Source: a virus. From it: a stretch of 53,164 nucleotides of DNA. The stretch spans positions 1-53,164 of the IMG/VR virus record IMGVR_UViG_3300047322_000616, one strand, 5' to 3'. The position numbers and the translations under genes are program-made. This document shows positions 24,566-32,488 of the stretch, piece after piece (position 1 is the stretch's first letter; every line of letters starts with the position of its first letter). The notes beneath the pieces were generated by a model, which was not told where the DNA came from, searched no databases, and saw nothing but the letters and a program-made list of their open reading frames with translations.

Positions 24566-25776
24566 TAGTGATTTTTCCAAGCTGGCATCGCGTAAGCCGT
24601 GCCTGAGTTGGTGAACCAAACCCAAGCGTCGGGCACAGTTACGCCAATCGTGACGCTGGTTGGAGCCTGATTGGTTGGTAGGTTTCTAAAGTTGTTGGTG
24701 GCTCCAAAGCCTCCCCTTATGATTAAATCTCCGGTGGGAGAAAGGGCCATGTTGGTAGTGCCGCCAGCAAAGGCTTGCGTTCCCACTTTCCACACAAATC
24801 CCCCGTCATTACCTGAGTTGTCTCCATCGGCCGCAAACTGAGTGTCGGACAGTGACCTCACCAGCAACTCCGACGAGGCGTAATAAATATCGGCCCCCCC
24901 AAATTTTCCAAATGGACCGTCCGTTGTTTGATAAGAACCCCCGAGCATACTGATCATGCCATTAACGCCTAACGTGGAGCCCCCAAGTGATGCACCTCCA
25001 ATGTTTACCTTGCCGCTCGCGCTCAACGTGTCATTCGTCGGATTGTAGATGACCCCCGCCGCGCCGTTGGTTGGCACCAGCCGGAAGGAGTTGCTGACGG
25101 TGCCTGCGCCGATGAACTGGCCGGGGACAACCACGGTGCCGTTGGCGATGCCCAGCATGATCTGGTTGGTGTCGGTGGTTGCGGCGCGCTGGCCGAGAGC
25201 GGTTGAGTTTGCTTGATTTACAGAAGCTAAAAAACCAAAAGCCAAGGTGTTGCTGGCTAACGCGGTGGCGCTTGGACCAACAGCCATTGAAAAGGGTTGA
25301 GAGGCTGAGGAGAAAGTCCCCATTGCGAAAGAACTGTCTCCTTTGGCGCTTGCCGCTGCGCCTACCGCAACTGCCGCGTTTGTGGAAAATGAAAAATACC
25401 CTATTGCAACCCCAACGCTTGCCTTATTGGTGGCAAACGGACCAATGGCCACGCCTCCAAAATCTCCGGGGTTGTTGGTAAGGGCAGATGCAGACGGACC
25501 AATCGCTACCGCGTTATTCTGATTTACAAAGCTCAGAGGCCCAACCGCAAGGGAGTTTGTCCCAACCACGTTTGCGCCCCGCCCATAGATGCTTGAGGAG
25601 AAGTTGGTCGCGCTCGCCAAATCGAGATTGGTCACGGATAAATTCTTGGCGTCGATCATCGGTCCTGAATTCGTCGTGAACGGGGAGTGGATAATTGGAG
25701 GCGGGAACTGGCCGTGAGCCCAGACGCACCCGAACACCAGCCAAACCAGCGTGGAGAGTCGAATAAAGGTTTTCAT
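24565..25776 (-). CDS. Secreted protein with YadA-like head repeats
   Basis: 403 residues from MKTFIRLST, an ATG overlapping the stop of the gene before. A signal peptide ends about 22 (AHGQ). Between about 60 and 210 it has many repeats of the form (V/A)AIGP.A.A.. and VAVGAAASAKGDSSFAMG, the left-handed roll repeat of trimeric autotransporter heads. The C-terminal half is Gly/Asn/Thr-rich. Similar repeats occur in phage tail fibres, but a signal peptide on such a protein is unusual. It may be a host-surface or moron-type product. Confidence 0.7.
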   Translation of the reverse strand: MKTFIRLSTLVWLVFGCVWAHGQFPPPIIHSPFTTNSGPMIDAKNLSVTNLDLASATNFSSSIYGRGANVVGTNSLAVGPLSFVNQNNAVAIGPSASALTNNPGDFGGVAIGPFATNKASVGVAIGYFSFSTNAAVAVGAAASAKGDSSFAMGTFSSASQPFSMAVGPSATALASNTLAFGFLASVNQANSTALGQRAATTDTNQIMLGIANGTVVVPGQFIGAGTVSNSFRLVPTNGAAGVIYNPTNDTLSASGKVNIGGASLGGSTLGVNGMISMLGGSYQTTDGPFGKFGGADIYYASSELLVRSLSDTQFAADGDNSGNDGGFVWKVGTQAFAGGTTNMALSPTGDLIIRGGFGATNNFRNLPTNQAPTSVTIGVTVPDAWVWFTNSGTAYAMPAWKNH

Positions 25777-26132
25777 ACGATTTGTTGGGCGATAGCCGAA
25801 AGCTGCATCAGCAAAATGTCGTGCTCGTTGGGACCGCAATTATAGCATTTGGCCTGCTTCATCAGGTTGGTCGGTGTCACGTCGGCGGCCGGGTTCTTGA
25901 CCAGCACAAGCTGGGCGAGCAGGGCCAGTTCCAGCAGCGGTCGTTGGTTGGCCGGGACGCAGGCGTAACACTTGGCCTGGTTCATCAGAGTTTGTGCGGT
26001 TGTGTCAGCCACGGGATTTTGTCCTTTCAACAGTTGCGCCAGGAGGGCGACCTTCATCAGTTCCGGCGAGTCCGAATCGCCGCAGGTGTAGCACTTCGCC
26101 GCCGACAACAGGCTTTGGGCGTCATAGGCCAT
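25773..26132 (-). CDS. CxxC-repeat protein with three repeats
   Basis: 119 residues made almost entirely of three copies of a roughly 40-residue unit: LLSAAKCYTC, LMNQAKCYAC and LMKQAKCYNC, each followed by an LLxxALLAQ helix. The paired Cys suggests a metal knuckle or disulfide between units. Same family as 26427-26837 and 26844-27215. Late position next to the capsid genes suggests a virion or assembly role; function unknown. Confidence 0.75.
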   Translation of the reverse strand: MAYDAQSLLSAAKCYTCGDSDSPELMKVALLAQLLKGQNPVADTTAQTLMNQAKCYACVPANQRPLLELALLAQLVLVKNPAADVTPTNLMKQAKCYNCGPNEHDILLMQLSAIAQQIV

Positions 26133-26430
26133 TGGTCCCCCTTGTCAGCACTGCCCGGGCGCTCCCGTCCTCGACCGGCACGGCCAGGCGCTGCGTGTGC
26201 GCCACGAATCGGAGCAGGGTCTTGTTCCCCGCCCTGGTTTGCTTCAACTCGTGCCGCATTTGCTTGAGCGTGGTGTCCGTAGCTTCCAGTTGGAGTCGGA
26301 GGGTGTCGGCCTCGCGCCGCGCGGTGGCGGCCGCCGCATCTAGATCGGAGATATGCGACCGCACTTCCTCCACAACGCCGCTCCACTTAAAGCAGCGCCG
26401 AAACCAACTGACTTGTTCGAGCCATTTCAT
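26122..26430 (-). CDS. Coiled-coil protein
   Basis: 102 residues, mainly a long charged helix (about 20-80) with Glu/Arg/Gln heptad-like spacing. Overlaps the CxxC genes on both sides. Probably an assembly or structural protein; no domain recognised. Confidence 0.65.
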   Translation of the reverse strand: MKWLEQVSWFRRCFKWSGVVEEVRSHISDLDAAAATARREADTLRLQLEATDTTLKQMRHELKQTRAGNKTLLRFVAHTQRLAVPVEDGSARAVLTRGTNGL

Positions 26431-26837
26431 CCGATGAACTTAATCCAGGCATTGTCGGGACTCGACCAGAACCAGAAATTGCCCGCCGTGGGCGAGGCGC
26501 TGTTATTGTCGTAGGAGAGCCCGAAATCGAACATGCATGGCGCCACAGGCGGTCCGGTCTGGACCACGAGGCAGACGTTGCCGGAGCCGCCGCCCCCGCC
26601 CCCGGTCAGGATCTCGCTGAGAAGCTGAACCTCGATCACCTTCAAATCCTTGGGCGTGAGGCAAGTGAAGCATTTGCCGGCTTCCAGCAGGGCCGATGGT
26701 GATACGTTGGCCACAGGATTTGACGCTAACAGGATCTGGGTGAGCAACTCAACCCGAATCGTGTCAAGCTGGTTAGGAGGCAGACATGCGAAACATTTCG
26801 CCGTCGCCATCAAGGCTGTTGGCGATACGTTGGGCAT
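26427..26837 (-). CDS. CxxC-repeat protein with two repeats and a C-terminal beta domain
   Basis: 136 residues. Repeats LMATAKCFAC and LLEAGKCFTC, each followed by an IxVxLLxxIL helix. Then a Gly6 linker and a small beta-rich domain of about 55 residues (FDFGLSYDNNSAS...WIKFIG). The linker and end domain resemble a receptor- or virion-surface attachment module. Confidence 0.75.
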   Translation of the reverse strand: MPNVSPTALMATAKCFACLPPNQLDTIRVELLTQILLASNPVANVSPSALLEAGKCFTCLTPKDLKVIEVQLLSEILTGGGGGGSGNVCLVVQTGPPVAPCMFDFGLSYDNNSASPTAGNFWFWSSPDNAWIKFIG

Positions 26838-26843
26838 GTCGTC

Positions 26844-27215
26844 CTATGCGTTCTGGCAGCGCAACCAAATCTCAATCGCCCGAAGCTGGCTGTCGCTCAG
26901 GGCGTTCAGCCCAATCGTCAGAGCCCGCACGCCGTTAAACGTGGCGGTTGGTTCAGCCGCGCCGGCGTCGATTGCTTCCTGGCGCTCAATGGCCACCAGA
27001 AACGCATCGAGCATCGAGCCGTTGTTGATCAGGCTCGCGTTGCAGGCGATGCACTTCGCCGAATTGAGCAGGTCTGCTGCCGGCACCTGGGAGGCTACCA
27101 GCGAAGGGTTTTTCTGGTGATAAAGGTAGAGCACCATCGCCGCCCTCTTTTCGTGCGCAGTCAAGGCGTTGAATTGCCCCGCCGCTGTTTCCAAACTTTG
27201 TACGTCGCAATTCAT
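26844..27215 (-). CDS. CxxC-repeat protein with one clear repeat
   Basis: 123 residues. The middle contains LLNSAKCIAC, the signature of the CxxC-repeat family. The N-terminal 45 residues look like a degenerate unit lacking the CxxC (YLYHQKNP matches the unit's end). The C-terminal part is helical. First of the repeat-protein genes after the capsid gene. Confidence 0.7.
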   Translation of the reverse strand: MNCDVQSLETAAGQFNALTAHEKRAAMVLYLYHQKNPSLVASQVPAADLLNSAKCIACNASLINNGSMLDAFLVAIERQEAIDAGAAEPTATFNGVRALTIGLNALSDSQLRAIEIWLRCQNA

Positions 27216-27218
27216 AGG

Positions 27219-27533
27219 CTAATAGCTTCTTCCGGCGCCGGATTGGCTCATTCCGTCCAGTTCGGCATTGGCGCTTTCGCCTTCCCCGGACGATCCCTCC
27301 TCGGTTGCATAAACGGCAGAGAATTCCTCGCCATGATCACCGACGATCTTGAAAACGATCTCGTCGCCAACCTTGAATTCCTTAGCCTTTTCTCCGAGGG
27401 ATTTCTTGGAGATTAGGATTTGGTTTTCGTCGTGCTGGGCGTTTTCCTCGTCAACCGACCCCTTGGTTCCAGCATGGGCGTCGGGCTTGCCGCCCCCACC
27501 CTCGTAAAGCCCATCCATTTCAGAGTCCATCAT
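27219..27533 (-). CDS. Small acidic capsid-adjacent protein
   Basis: 104 residues, strongly acidic, with an ILISKKSLGEKAKEF-type strand and KVGDEIVFKIVG. Lies directly after the major capsid gene. The position suggests a capsid-associated or assembly factor. No known domain recognised. Confidence 0.65.
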   Translation of the reverse strand: MMDSEMDGLYEGGGGKPDAHAGTKGSVDEENAQHDENQILISKKSLGEKAKEFKVGDEIVFKIVGDHGEEFSAVYATEEGSSGEGESANAELDGMSQSGAGRSY

Positions 27534-27610
27534 AATTCACTTTCTGGCCAGGGAAGGGTGCGCGGCCATCACCGCGCACCCCCACACCTGAACTCATACT
27601 GGCCCCGAAA

Positions 27611-29137
27611 TTATACGGTCCAAGGCAAATTCACGTTGGTGCAGACAGCTCCGGTCAGCGTGATGGTGGTGCCGGACGCTACCGCCCAGGTGCCCATCGC
27701 CGCCAAAAGGTTGTTCATCTGCGTCACCAGGTTTGCGAGCGTCTTGGTGCCCGTGATGGCGTCGTGGAAGATCGGAAGCCCGTTGCAAAGAACGCTGTTG
27801 GCCGGGATCTCGTAGCTGGCCGTGTCCGGGTCCAGCGCCGGCGTGAACGTAAGCGTTGTGTTCGCCGTCGGGCAAAGCGCGTTGGCGCTGCCGTAGGACT
27901 GAGGATAAGGATACGGGACGTTGCATAGCGGCACGTCCACGATGCAGGCGGGCTCGCGCAGGGCCAGGAAAGCCTCGGCAAACTCGGGATACTCCGCTTT
28001 CGTGGCGAAGCTGAACATGCTCTGGAACTTGCCCTTGTTCCTCCAAGAGTTGTCCACGGCGATTGGGTTGCCGTTCACGTCCAGGCCGCAGGTCAGGTTG
28101 TCCATCGCGAACATCCATTTGCCGGCAAAGTCGCGCATGGCAAAGGGCATCTCGGGATTGATCGCGGTGCTGTCGCGCACCAGCGAGGTCATCGCCATGC
28201 GGTGCCAGATGAAATCCAACTGGATCGTGGCGTTCTGGTAGTCCTGGTTGACCGATTCCTTGATGCCTTCGGTCGCGCTAATATTGGTGTAGGGGAACAC
28301 CAGGCGCAACTGCCAGGTGCCGTCGGCGTTCTGCACACCGATGTCCTGAAAGCGAAGCGGCATGGCGTCGGCGCGCATCCCGTAGTTTCCAATCTTCCCC
28401 ATCCAGCCGTACTTGTGATACTTCTGGGCGTCGGTGAAATCGGTGAAGCGCCAGTGGTCGGTCAGTTCGGGGTTGCCCTCGCAGATGTCCCACACGCCTT
28501 CCATGTCGAACACGAATTCGAGCATCGGCTGGGTGCCGTAGGATTTCTGGTCCTTCTCGCCCTTGTTCCCGACAACTTCCTCATCCAGCGCGCCTTCGAG
28601 GATCTGCGGGTGGACCCGGCGCTGCAAATGACGCGCGCCAATCTTGCTGGTCGGCCGCACGCTCACGTTCAAAATGGTCTGGGTGGCGTCCCAATACGCC
28701 GTGATCGCCGTCAAACCGCTCGCGCAAGCCCAATGATATTTGGCGATGCGCAAAGCTTCGGTGCGGAAACGGTGGCTCGTGATGATCGACGAGGCCCGGC
28801 GCAGCGTTCGGATGACGTGCGCGAACTGCTGCTTGGCGCGGTCGGCCGAAAGGATCTGGTCGAAGCAGAACAGGTCCGTGCCGTAGGTTTTGCGCTGCAA
28901 CTTGTAGCTGTCGCGCGTGAAGCCCAGGCCGATCTTGGTCTGCGTCGGATCGCAGGGCTGGCCCACGCAAGAGGCAGCGGTAACGTCCTCCCAGAGCCCG
29001 CGAAGGTCGGGAAACACGTTCTCGAAACGGTCAAAGGTGTGCTCCACGCCATCCTCGGCCTTGAAACGGCCGGTGGACACATGGCCGACCCAGGTTCCCC
29101 GGGGGTGGAGTGAACGAATGATCTCGTCGTCGAGATG
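27611..29137 (-). CDS. Major capsid protein, main exon
   Basis: About 508 residues remain after the intron, starting HLDDEIIRSLHP. It is the best major-capsid candidate: placed after the scaffold and GroES genes and before the small acidic protein, of the right size, rich in aromatic residues and beta structure, with a Cys-containing C terminus. The upstream reading frame runs through stem-loops of a group I intron, so its true N terminus must come from a separate small exon. The 3' splice site near 29137/29138 is inferred from the intron 3' end and the open frame. Confidence 0.65.
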   Translation of the reverse strand, partial: HLDDEIIRSLHPRGTWVGHVSTGRFKAEDGVEHTFDRFENVFPDLRGLWEDVTAASCVGQPCDPTQTKIGLGFTRDSYKLQRKTYGTDLFCFDQILSADRAKQQFAHVIRTLRRASSIITSHRFRTEALRIAKYHWACASGLTAITAYWDATQTILNVSVRPTSKIGARHLQRRVHPQILEGALDEEVVGNKGEKDQKSYGTQPMLEFVFDMEGVWDICEGNPELTDHWRFTDFTDAQKYHKYGWMGKIGNYGMRADAMPLRFQDIGVQNADGTWQLRLVFPYTNISATEGIKESVNQDYQNATIQLDFIWHRMAMTSLVRDSTAINPEMPFAMRDFAGKWMFAMDNLTCGLDVNGNPIAVDNSWRNKGKFQSMFSFATKAEYPEFAEAFLALREPACIVDVPLCNVPYPYPQSYGSANALCPTANTTLTFTPALDPDTASYEIPANSVLCNGLPIFHDAITGTKTLANLVTQMNNLLAAMGTWAVASGTTITLTGAVCTNVNLPWTV

Positions 29138-29480
29138 CTGTTTAATGTTATGCCGCCTTTGCGGCACCGTGTCATTTCTGGCACGGACTGGCGCTCACAC
29201 GCCAGAACAGACTATATCTTTACCCTTAGCAGGGCACTTGGCGCGACACGCTGCCTTGCGGCAACCTGCCCGGCTTCAATCTCCAACGAGATTTCTGCCA
29301 TAGTCGTTACACCTTCCGCAAAGTTGCCTCTGCGGCTCGGCTCGGTATTGTCTTGATTCAAGAGTTCCACCGAATTTCCCAAGTTTTTGGATCGTGCTTT
29401 GCGTTTTGCTAAGACGCTGCTTATAGCACGAGGAACGAGGCTATCGCGCTCCTTCTTGAGAGAAAATCCGTGAAAGCTGC
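29138..29480 (-). ncRNA. Group I intron (IA-like) in the major capsid gene
   Basis: Hallmark elements are on the - strand. The P element TTGGGAAATTCGG lies at 29370-29382. The P4 pairing TTCGGT (29369-29374) / ACCGAG (29341-29346) and the P5 hairpin TCTTG/CAAGA (29351-29363) follow. The R region AACGACTAT pairs with the S element AAGATATAGTC (29210-29220) to make P7, GACTAT/ATAGTC. P9-type hairpins CTGGCG/CGCCAG (29188-29206) and TGCCGC/GCGGCA (29150-29166) end the core. No endonuclease ORF is visible inside it. The 5' boundary and P1 are not fixed; the core is secure, the borders approximate. Confidence 0.8.
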
Positions 29481-29726
29481 ACAAGCTACTGGCATAATGT
29501 TTTGTTCTTCTAAAGTGGTTATGCAGGTTGCCGCTTCGATACACGCCGATGCGGACGATCTGCGTTGTTTCTGGGACGGCACGTTTTTTAAGGGCCTACG
29601 CTCCGAAGGCCGTGCGCTCGGTTGAGACGCTCTAACACTTAACCTCTTGTCAGCCGATCCCGGACGGTCGAAGCCGGGACTGAATTACCGACCGTGATGA
29701 ACGACTACGCCAGAAGCGTAGTGCCG
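29481..29726 (-). other. Region between GroES gene and intron; possible capsid exon 1
   Basis: About 245 bases with several small stems (for example GGCCTT/AGGCC around 29600-29625) and one ATG at 29495 (ATGCCAGTAGC, - strand) that could begin exon 1. No Shine-Dalgarno is convincing, and frame joining across the splice sites was not resolved. I see no tRNA or other gene here. Confidence 0.35.
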
Positions 29727-30053
29727 TCAACAGAAAACTGCGAGCACGTCGTCCACGCCCACCAGCTTCAACGTCCTCGGAGGCTGGTTAAGCTGCCTCC
29801 CCGCACCCCGGCGCACGATAACCCGATCCCCCAGGCCAAACCCAAGTTCGCCGTTGTGCGCCCCAATCTTCCTTACCACGCCCTCAATCGGCGCAGGCTG
29901 CCCAGCCGACCGCCGTTCTTCGTCGATATACACGGCGTAGGCTTCTGGAAAGGCGATGCCCCCGGCGCTCACGGGCGGATCGCAGACCTCGATCAGCACC
30001 TGATTGCTCAGGGGCGTGATGTTGGTAACGCGGTAGGTGCGGCAGTCGATCAT
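29727..30053 (-). CDS. groES-like: GroES-like co-chaperonin
   Basis: 108 residues from MIDCRTY. The ATG overlaps the methyltransferase stop (ATGA), and AGGAGG lies 12 bases upstream. Visible hallmarks are ITPLSNQVLIEV (first strand), SAGGIAFPE (mobile-loop/roof region), EGVVRKIG, GFGLGDRVIVRRGAGRQL, and a VDDVLAVF end typical of GroES. GroES caps GroEL and folds proteins; phage versions, such as T4 gp31 by analogy, help fold the major capsid protein. Immediate placement before the capsid gene supports this. No GroEL is present in the window. Confidence 0.8.
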   Translation of the reverse strand: MIDCRTYRVTNITPLSNQVLIEVCDPPVSAGGIAFPEAYAVYIDEERRSAGQPAPIEGVVRKIGAHNGELGFGLGDRVIVRRGAGRQLNQPPRTLKLVGVDDVLAVFC

Positions 30054-30742
30054 GCGAGCGATAAAACCTCCTGTTGCAAGCGCCTCGCGGCGATCTCGCA
30101 ATAGCGTTCCTCAATCTCGATGCCGATAGCTTTGCGCCCAAGGTCTTTTGCGGCGCGGAGTGTGGTGCCGCTGCCCATGAACGGGTCGAGGACCGTTCCA
30201 TTTGTTTTACTGAACCCAATACACCAGCGCATCAACTCTGCAGGCTTCTGGCAGGGGTGAAACTTTGGTCCGTTGGCGACATTATCCTCACCTTCTCGAA
30301 CCAGACCCCTCCAGAGTTGTCTCCAAATCCGCGTGGACATATCCAAACTGGTCCAGCAAAGCTCACAGTCTCCGAAGGCGCACGGTTCCTTGTCTCCGAG
30401 CTTGTCCCAAATAAGCCACCCGCGAGAGTCTGGAAGTTTCGAGGCGTAATTATTTGCGCCCCAAAGCATCACTTCTGGAAACTCAAGGAATGGAGAAGGG
30501 TCAAACGGAGTCTTGTCGCCATTTTGCAACGGCACCCACTTCGGATCTCTGTCAATTTCCACTCCTGCGTTTCGGCCAAAGCCCAAACCTGATTTTCTGG
30601 ACCGTGTCGCATTTACTTTGAACCCAATGCCGTATTGAGGATCGGTGAGCACCAGATCCACCTTGGGCAGCGTCGGTAAAATCTCCCGGCAATCACCGTG
30701 GTAAATTACGATGCCTCGCCCGTCGTCGTAGTACGGGGTCAC
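30050..30742 (-). CDS. DNA N4/N6-type methyltransferase (beta-class order)
   Basis: 230 residues from a GTG that overlaps the scaffold stop. The catalytic motif IV is TDPQYG (D34-Y37, DPQY instead of the usual DPPY). The SAM-binding motif VLDPFMGSGTT lies near residue 187, followed by GIEIEERYCEIA, so the order is catalytic first and SAM motif last (beta class). Such enzymes methylate adenine N6 or cytosine N4 and protect phage DNA from restriction. No companion restriction enzyme is seen. Confidence 0.8.
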   Translation of the reverse strand: MTPYYDDGRGIVIYHGDCREILPTLPKVDLVLTDPQYGIGFKVNATRSRKSGLGFGRNAGVEIDRDPKWVPLQNGDKTPFDPSPFLEFPEVMLWGANNYASKLPDSRGWLIWDKLGDKEPCAFGDCELCWTSLDMSTRIWRQLWRGLVREGEDNVANGPKFHPCQKPAELMRWCIGFSKTNGTVLDPFMGSGTTLRAAKDLGRKAIGIEIEERYCEIAARRLQQEVLSLA

Positions 30743-31956
30743 GACTTGTTCAGGGTGTCGATCTCAGCCATGGCGTCGTCGAGGTAGCTCTTGCCGTTGG
30801 TCGCGCCCGGTTCCCCGCCCGTTGCGGCAGGTTCACTACCTTCGTAGGCTTTCAGGCTTTCTTCCAACTCCCGGATGCGTGCCTTGGCCCGGTTGAGCAT
30901 CAGGACGGTGCGCGGGAAGGCGCGGGCCTGCTGCTGGACGGTCACGAGACGCTCCGTGCGCTGTTCTTCGGTCAGGCTGTTCTTGTGATCGAACACGGAT
31001 TGGACCAGCGCATCGCCTTTTTCGAGCAGGGTGTTGCCCTCGGCGTCTCCTTCAATGGGCGAGAACCACTGGGGATATTTGGTCTGCAACTGCTTCGCGG
31101 TTTGCTGGTAGAGCCCCGAAAGCTTCTCCCGGCGCGTGGCGAGTTGCTGGCTGGTCATCTTCTCGCGCTCCCCGGCCTTGCTGCGGGCTTCGTGCAGGGC
31201 GGTGTCGCGGGCCTCGGCCAGTTCCTTGAGCTTCTCGACGTGGCGAATCGCACGCTGTGCTGATTTCCCGAACCATTTCTCGGCCAGGTCATCGATCTGG
31301 TCCAGGGGCGAGTTGGCCAGAGCCAGCAAATCCTCCACGGTCGCCTTGCGCGTGCTGCCCTCCTCGGTTTCGATGGTCAACTGCGTCACTTCGCCGACGG
31401 CCTTGTTCCAGGCGGCGAGGTAGGGCTTCTCGTACTTGTCCTGATACTCGGGATGCTTGGTGTAATTGACGTAGCGGATCTCGTCGCGCAATTCGTCGCG
31501 CTCTTTGGTCAGAGCGGCGATCTGCCCTTCGAGCGGCTTCACGTCCACGGGTTGGCGCGTCTCCAACTCTTTGAACTTGGCTTGGAGGCTGGAGTGCGCG
31601 GTTTCCAGTTCTTTGACCTTGGCCTTGGACTGGTCGTAGGCGGCGCGAAGGTCGGCGGCCTTGACGGGTTTGACGGGCTCGGCTGGCTTGGCCGGCTCAC
31701 CAGGCTTTGGCTCTGCGGCGTCAGCGGGCTTGGGCTCGGTTACGGGCGTCGGGTCAGAAGGCTTGGTTGCATCCTTCGGCTTGAACTGCCCGCGATTGGT
31801 GCGCTCTTTGGGCGGCGCTTTGTCGGCGGCGTCCAGTGCGTCCAACTCTGCCCCGTAATGGTCAGAGACTTGGACGGGAGCGGCGTCGAGGCTTGCGGGT
31901 TCAGCAGCGGGTGCGACGGCGGGCGCGGCGGGTGCGGGAGGGGCTTCGGCTGGCAT
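30739..31956 (-). CDS. Capsid scaffolding protein
   Basis: 405 residues with a Pro/Ala-rich N terminus and long charged coiled coils (about 105-320) rich in Glu, Lys, Gln and Ala. The C-terminal region is Gly/Glu-rich. No enzyme motif. Size, composition and position between portal-side genes and the capsid gene are those of a scaffold. GTGA overlap with the methyltransferase gene. Confidence 0.75.
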   Translation of the reverse strand: MPAEAPPAPAAPAVAPAAEPASLDAAPVQVSDHYGAELDALDAADKAPPKERTNRGQFKPKDATKPSDPTPVTEPKPADAAEPKPGEPAKPAEPVKPVKAADLRAAYDQSKAKVKELETAHSSLQAKFKELETRQPVDVKPLEGQIAALTKERDELRDEIRYVNYTKHPEYQDKYEKPYLAAWNKAVGEVTQLTIETEEGSTRKATVEDLLALANSPLDQIDDLAEKWFGKSAQRAIRHVEKLKELAEARDTALHEARSKAGEREKMTSQQLATRREKLSGLYQQTAKQLQTKYPQWFSPIEGDAEGNTLLEKGDALVQSVFDHKNSLTEEQRTERLVTVQQQARAFPRTVLMLNRAKARIRELEESLKAYEGSEPAATGGEPGATNGKSYLDDAMAEIDTLNKS

Positions 31957-31959
31957 AGA

Positions 31960-32241
31960 TTAAACGCCCGCCTCGTAGTTCAAAGATGGCGACTTGCGAG
32001 ACTTGGGCGTGGCAATGGGGTGATGGATGGTGGACAGGATGGCGAGAAAGCGTTTGGCCCCGGACATCTGCGAGTGGGCGTCCCAACCCTTGGCCATGTC
32101 GGCGGGATCGGGCATGTCCATCTGCATCTGGAGCAGCGCGGCGTCGGTCGCGGCCTCGAAGGCGGGACTCGTCACGATCTGGCCGAACGCATCGCGCTGC
32201 GCGATGTTAGCCTGAAACTTCTCTCGGGGTGAGCGGGTCAT
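31960..32241 (-). CDS. Small conserved late protein
   Basis: 93 residues, helical, with Met- and Asp-rich parts (LQMQMDMPDPADM). Two bases before the next gene. Probably a minor head protein, by position only. Confidence 0.65.
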   Translation of the reverse strand: MTRSPREKFQANIAQRDAFGQIVTSPAFEAATDAALLQMQMDMPDPADMAKGWDAHSQMSGAKRFLAILSTIHHPIATPKSRKSPSLNYEAGV

Positions 32242-32243
32242 CG

Positions 32244-32456
32244 CTAATAAAAATTAACCCAGCGCGGGTCTCGTTTGTGGATACGCTGGCGCCCCGGACC
32301 CTTCTTCACGGCGAGCGAGCGGAACTTGGTGGTGCCTTTGGCGGGCGATTTGCCCAGCGTGCCTGGCTTATCCATCTTGACCTCGCGGGTGTGTCCACAG
32401 GCGTTGCATTTTCCTCCGGGCGGGGGCGGTGTCGGTGCGGTAACGGGCGCGTCCAT
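32244..32456 (-). CDS. Small basic zinc-knuckle-like protein
   Basis: 70 residues from the ATG at 32456 (MDAPVTAP). An in-frame TTG at 32492 overlapping the previous stop would add 12 residues. One KCNACGH motif, then a very basic C terminus (AVKKGPGRQRIHKRDPRW). Probably nucleic-acid binding; function unknown. Confidence 0.6.
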   Translation of the reverse strand: MDAPVTAPTPPPPGGKCNACGHTREVKMDKPGTLGKSPAKGTTKFRSLAVKKGPGRQRIHKRDPRWVNFY

Positions 32457-32488
32457 ATATCTATTGGTAGCGGGTGGTCCGATTCGTG

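Noticed and set aside
28202-29113. A 303-residue + strand frame opposite the capsid gene
   Set aside because: Antisense shadow of the capsid exon, with no domain or ribosome-binding site.
29212-29544. A 110-residue open frame on the - strand upstream of the capsid gene
   Set aside because: It covers the group I intron core, has no ribosome-binding site and no protein-like composition.
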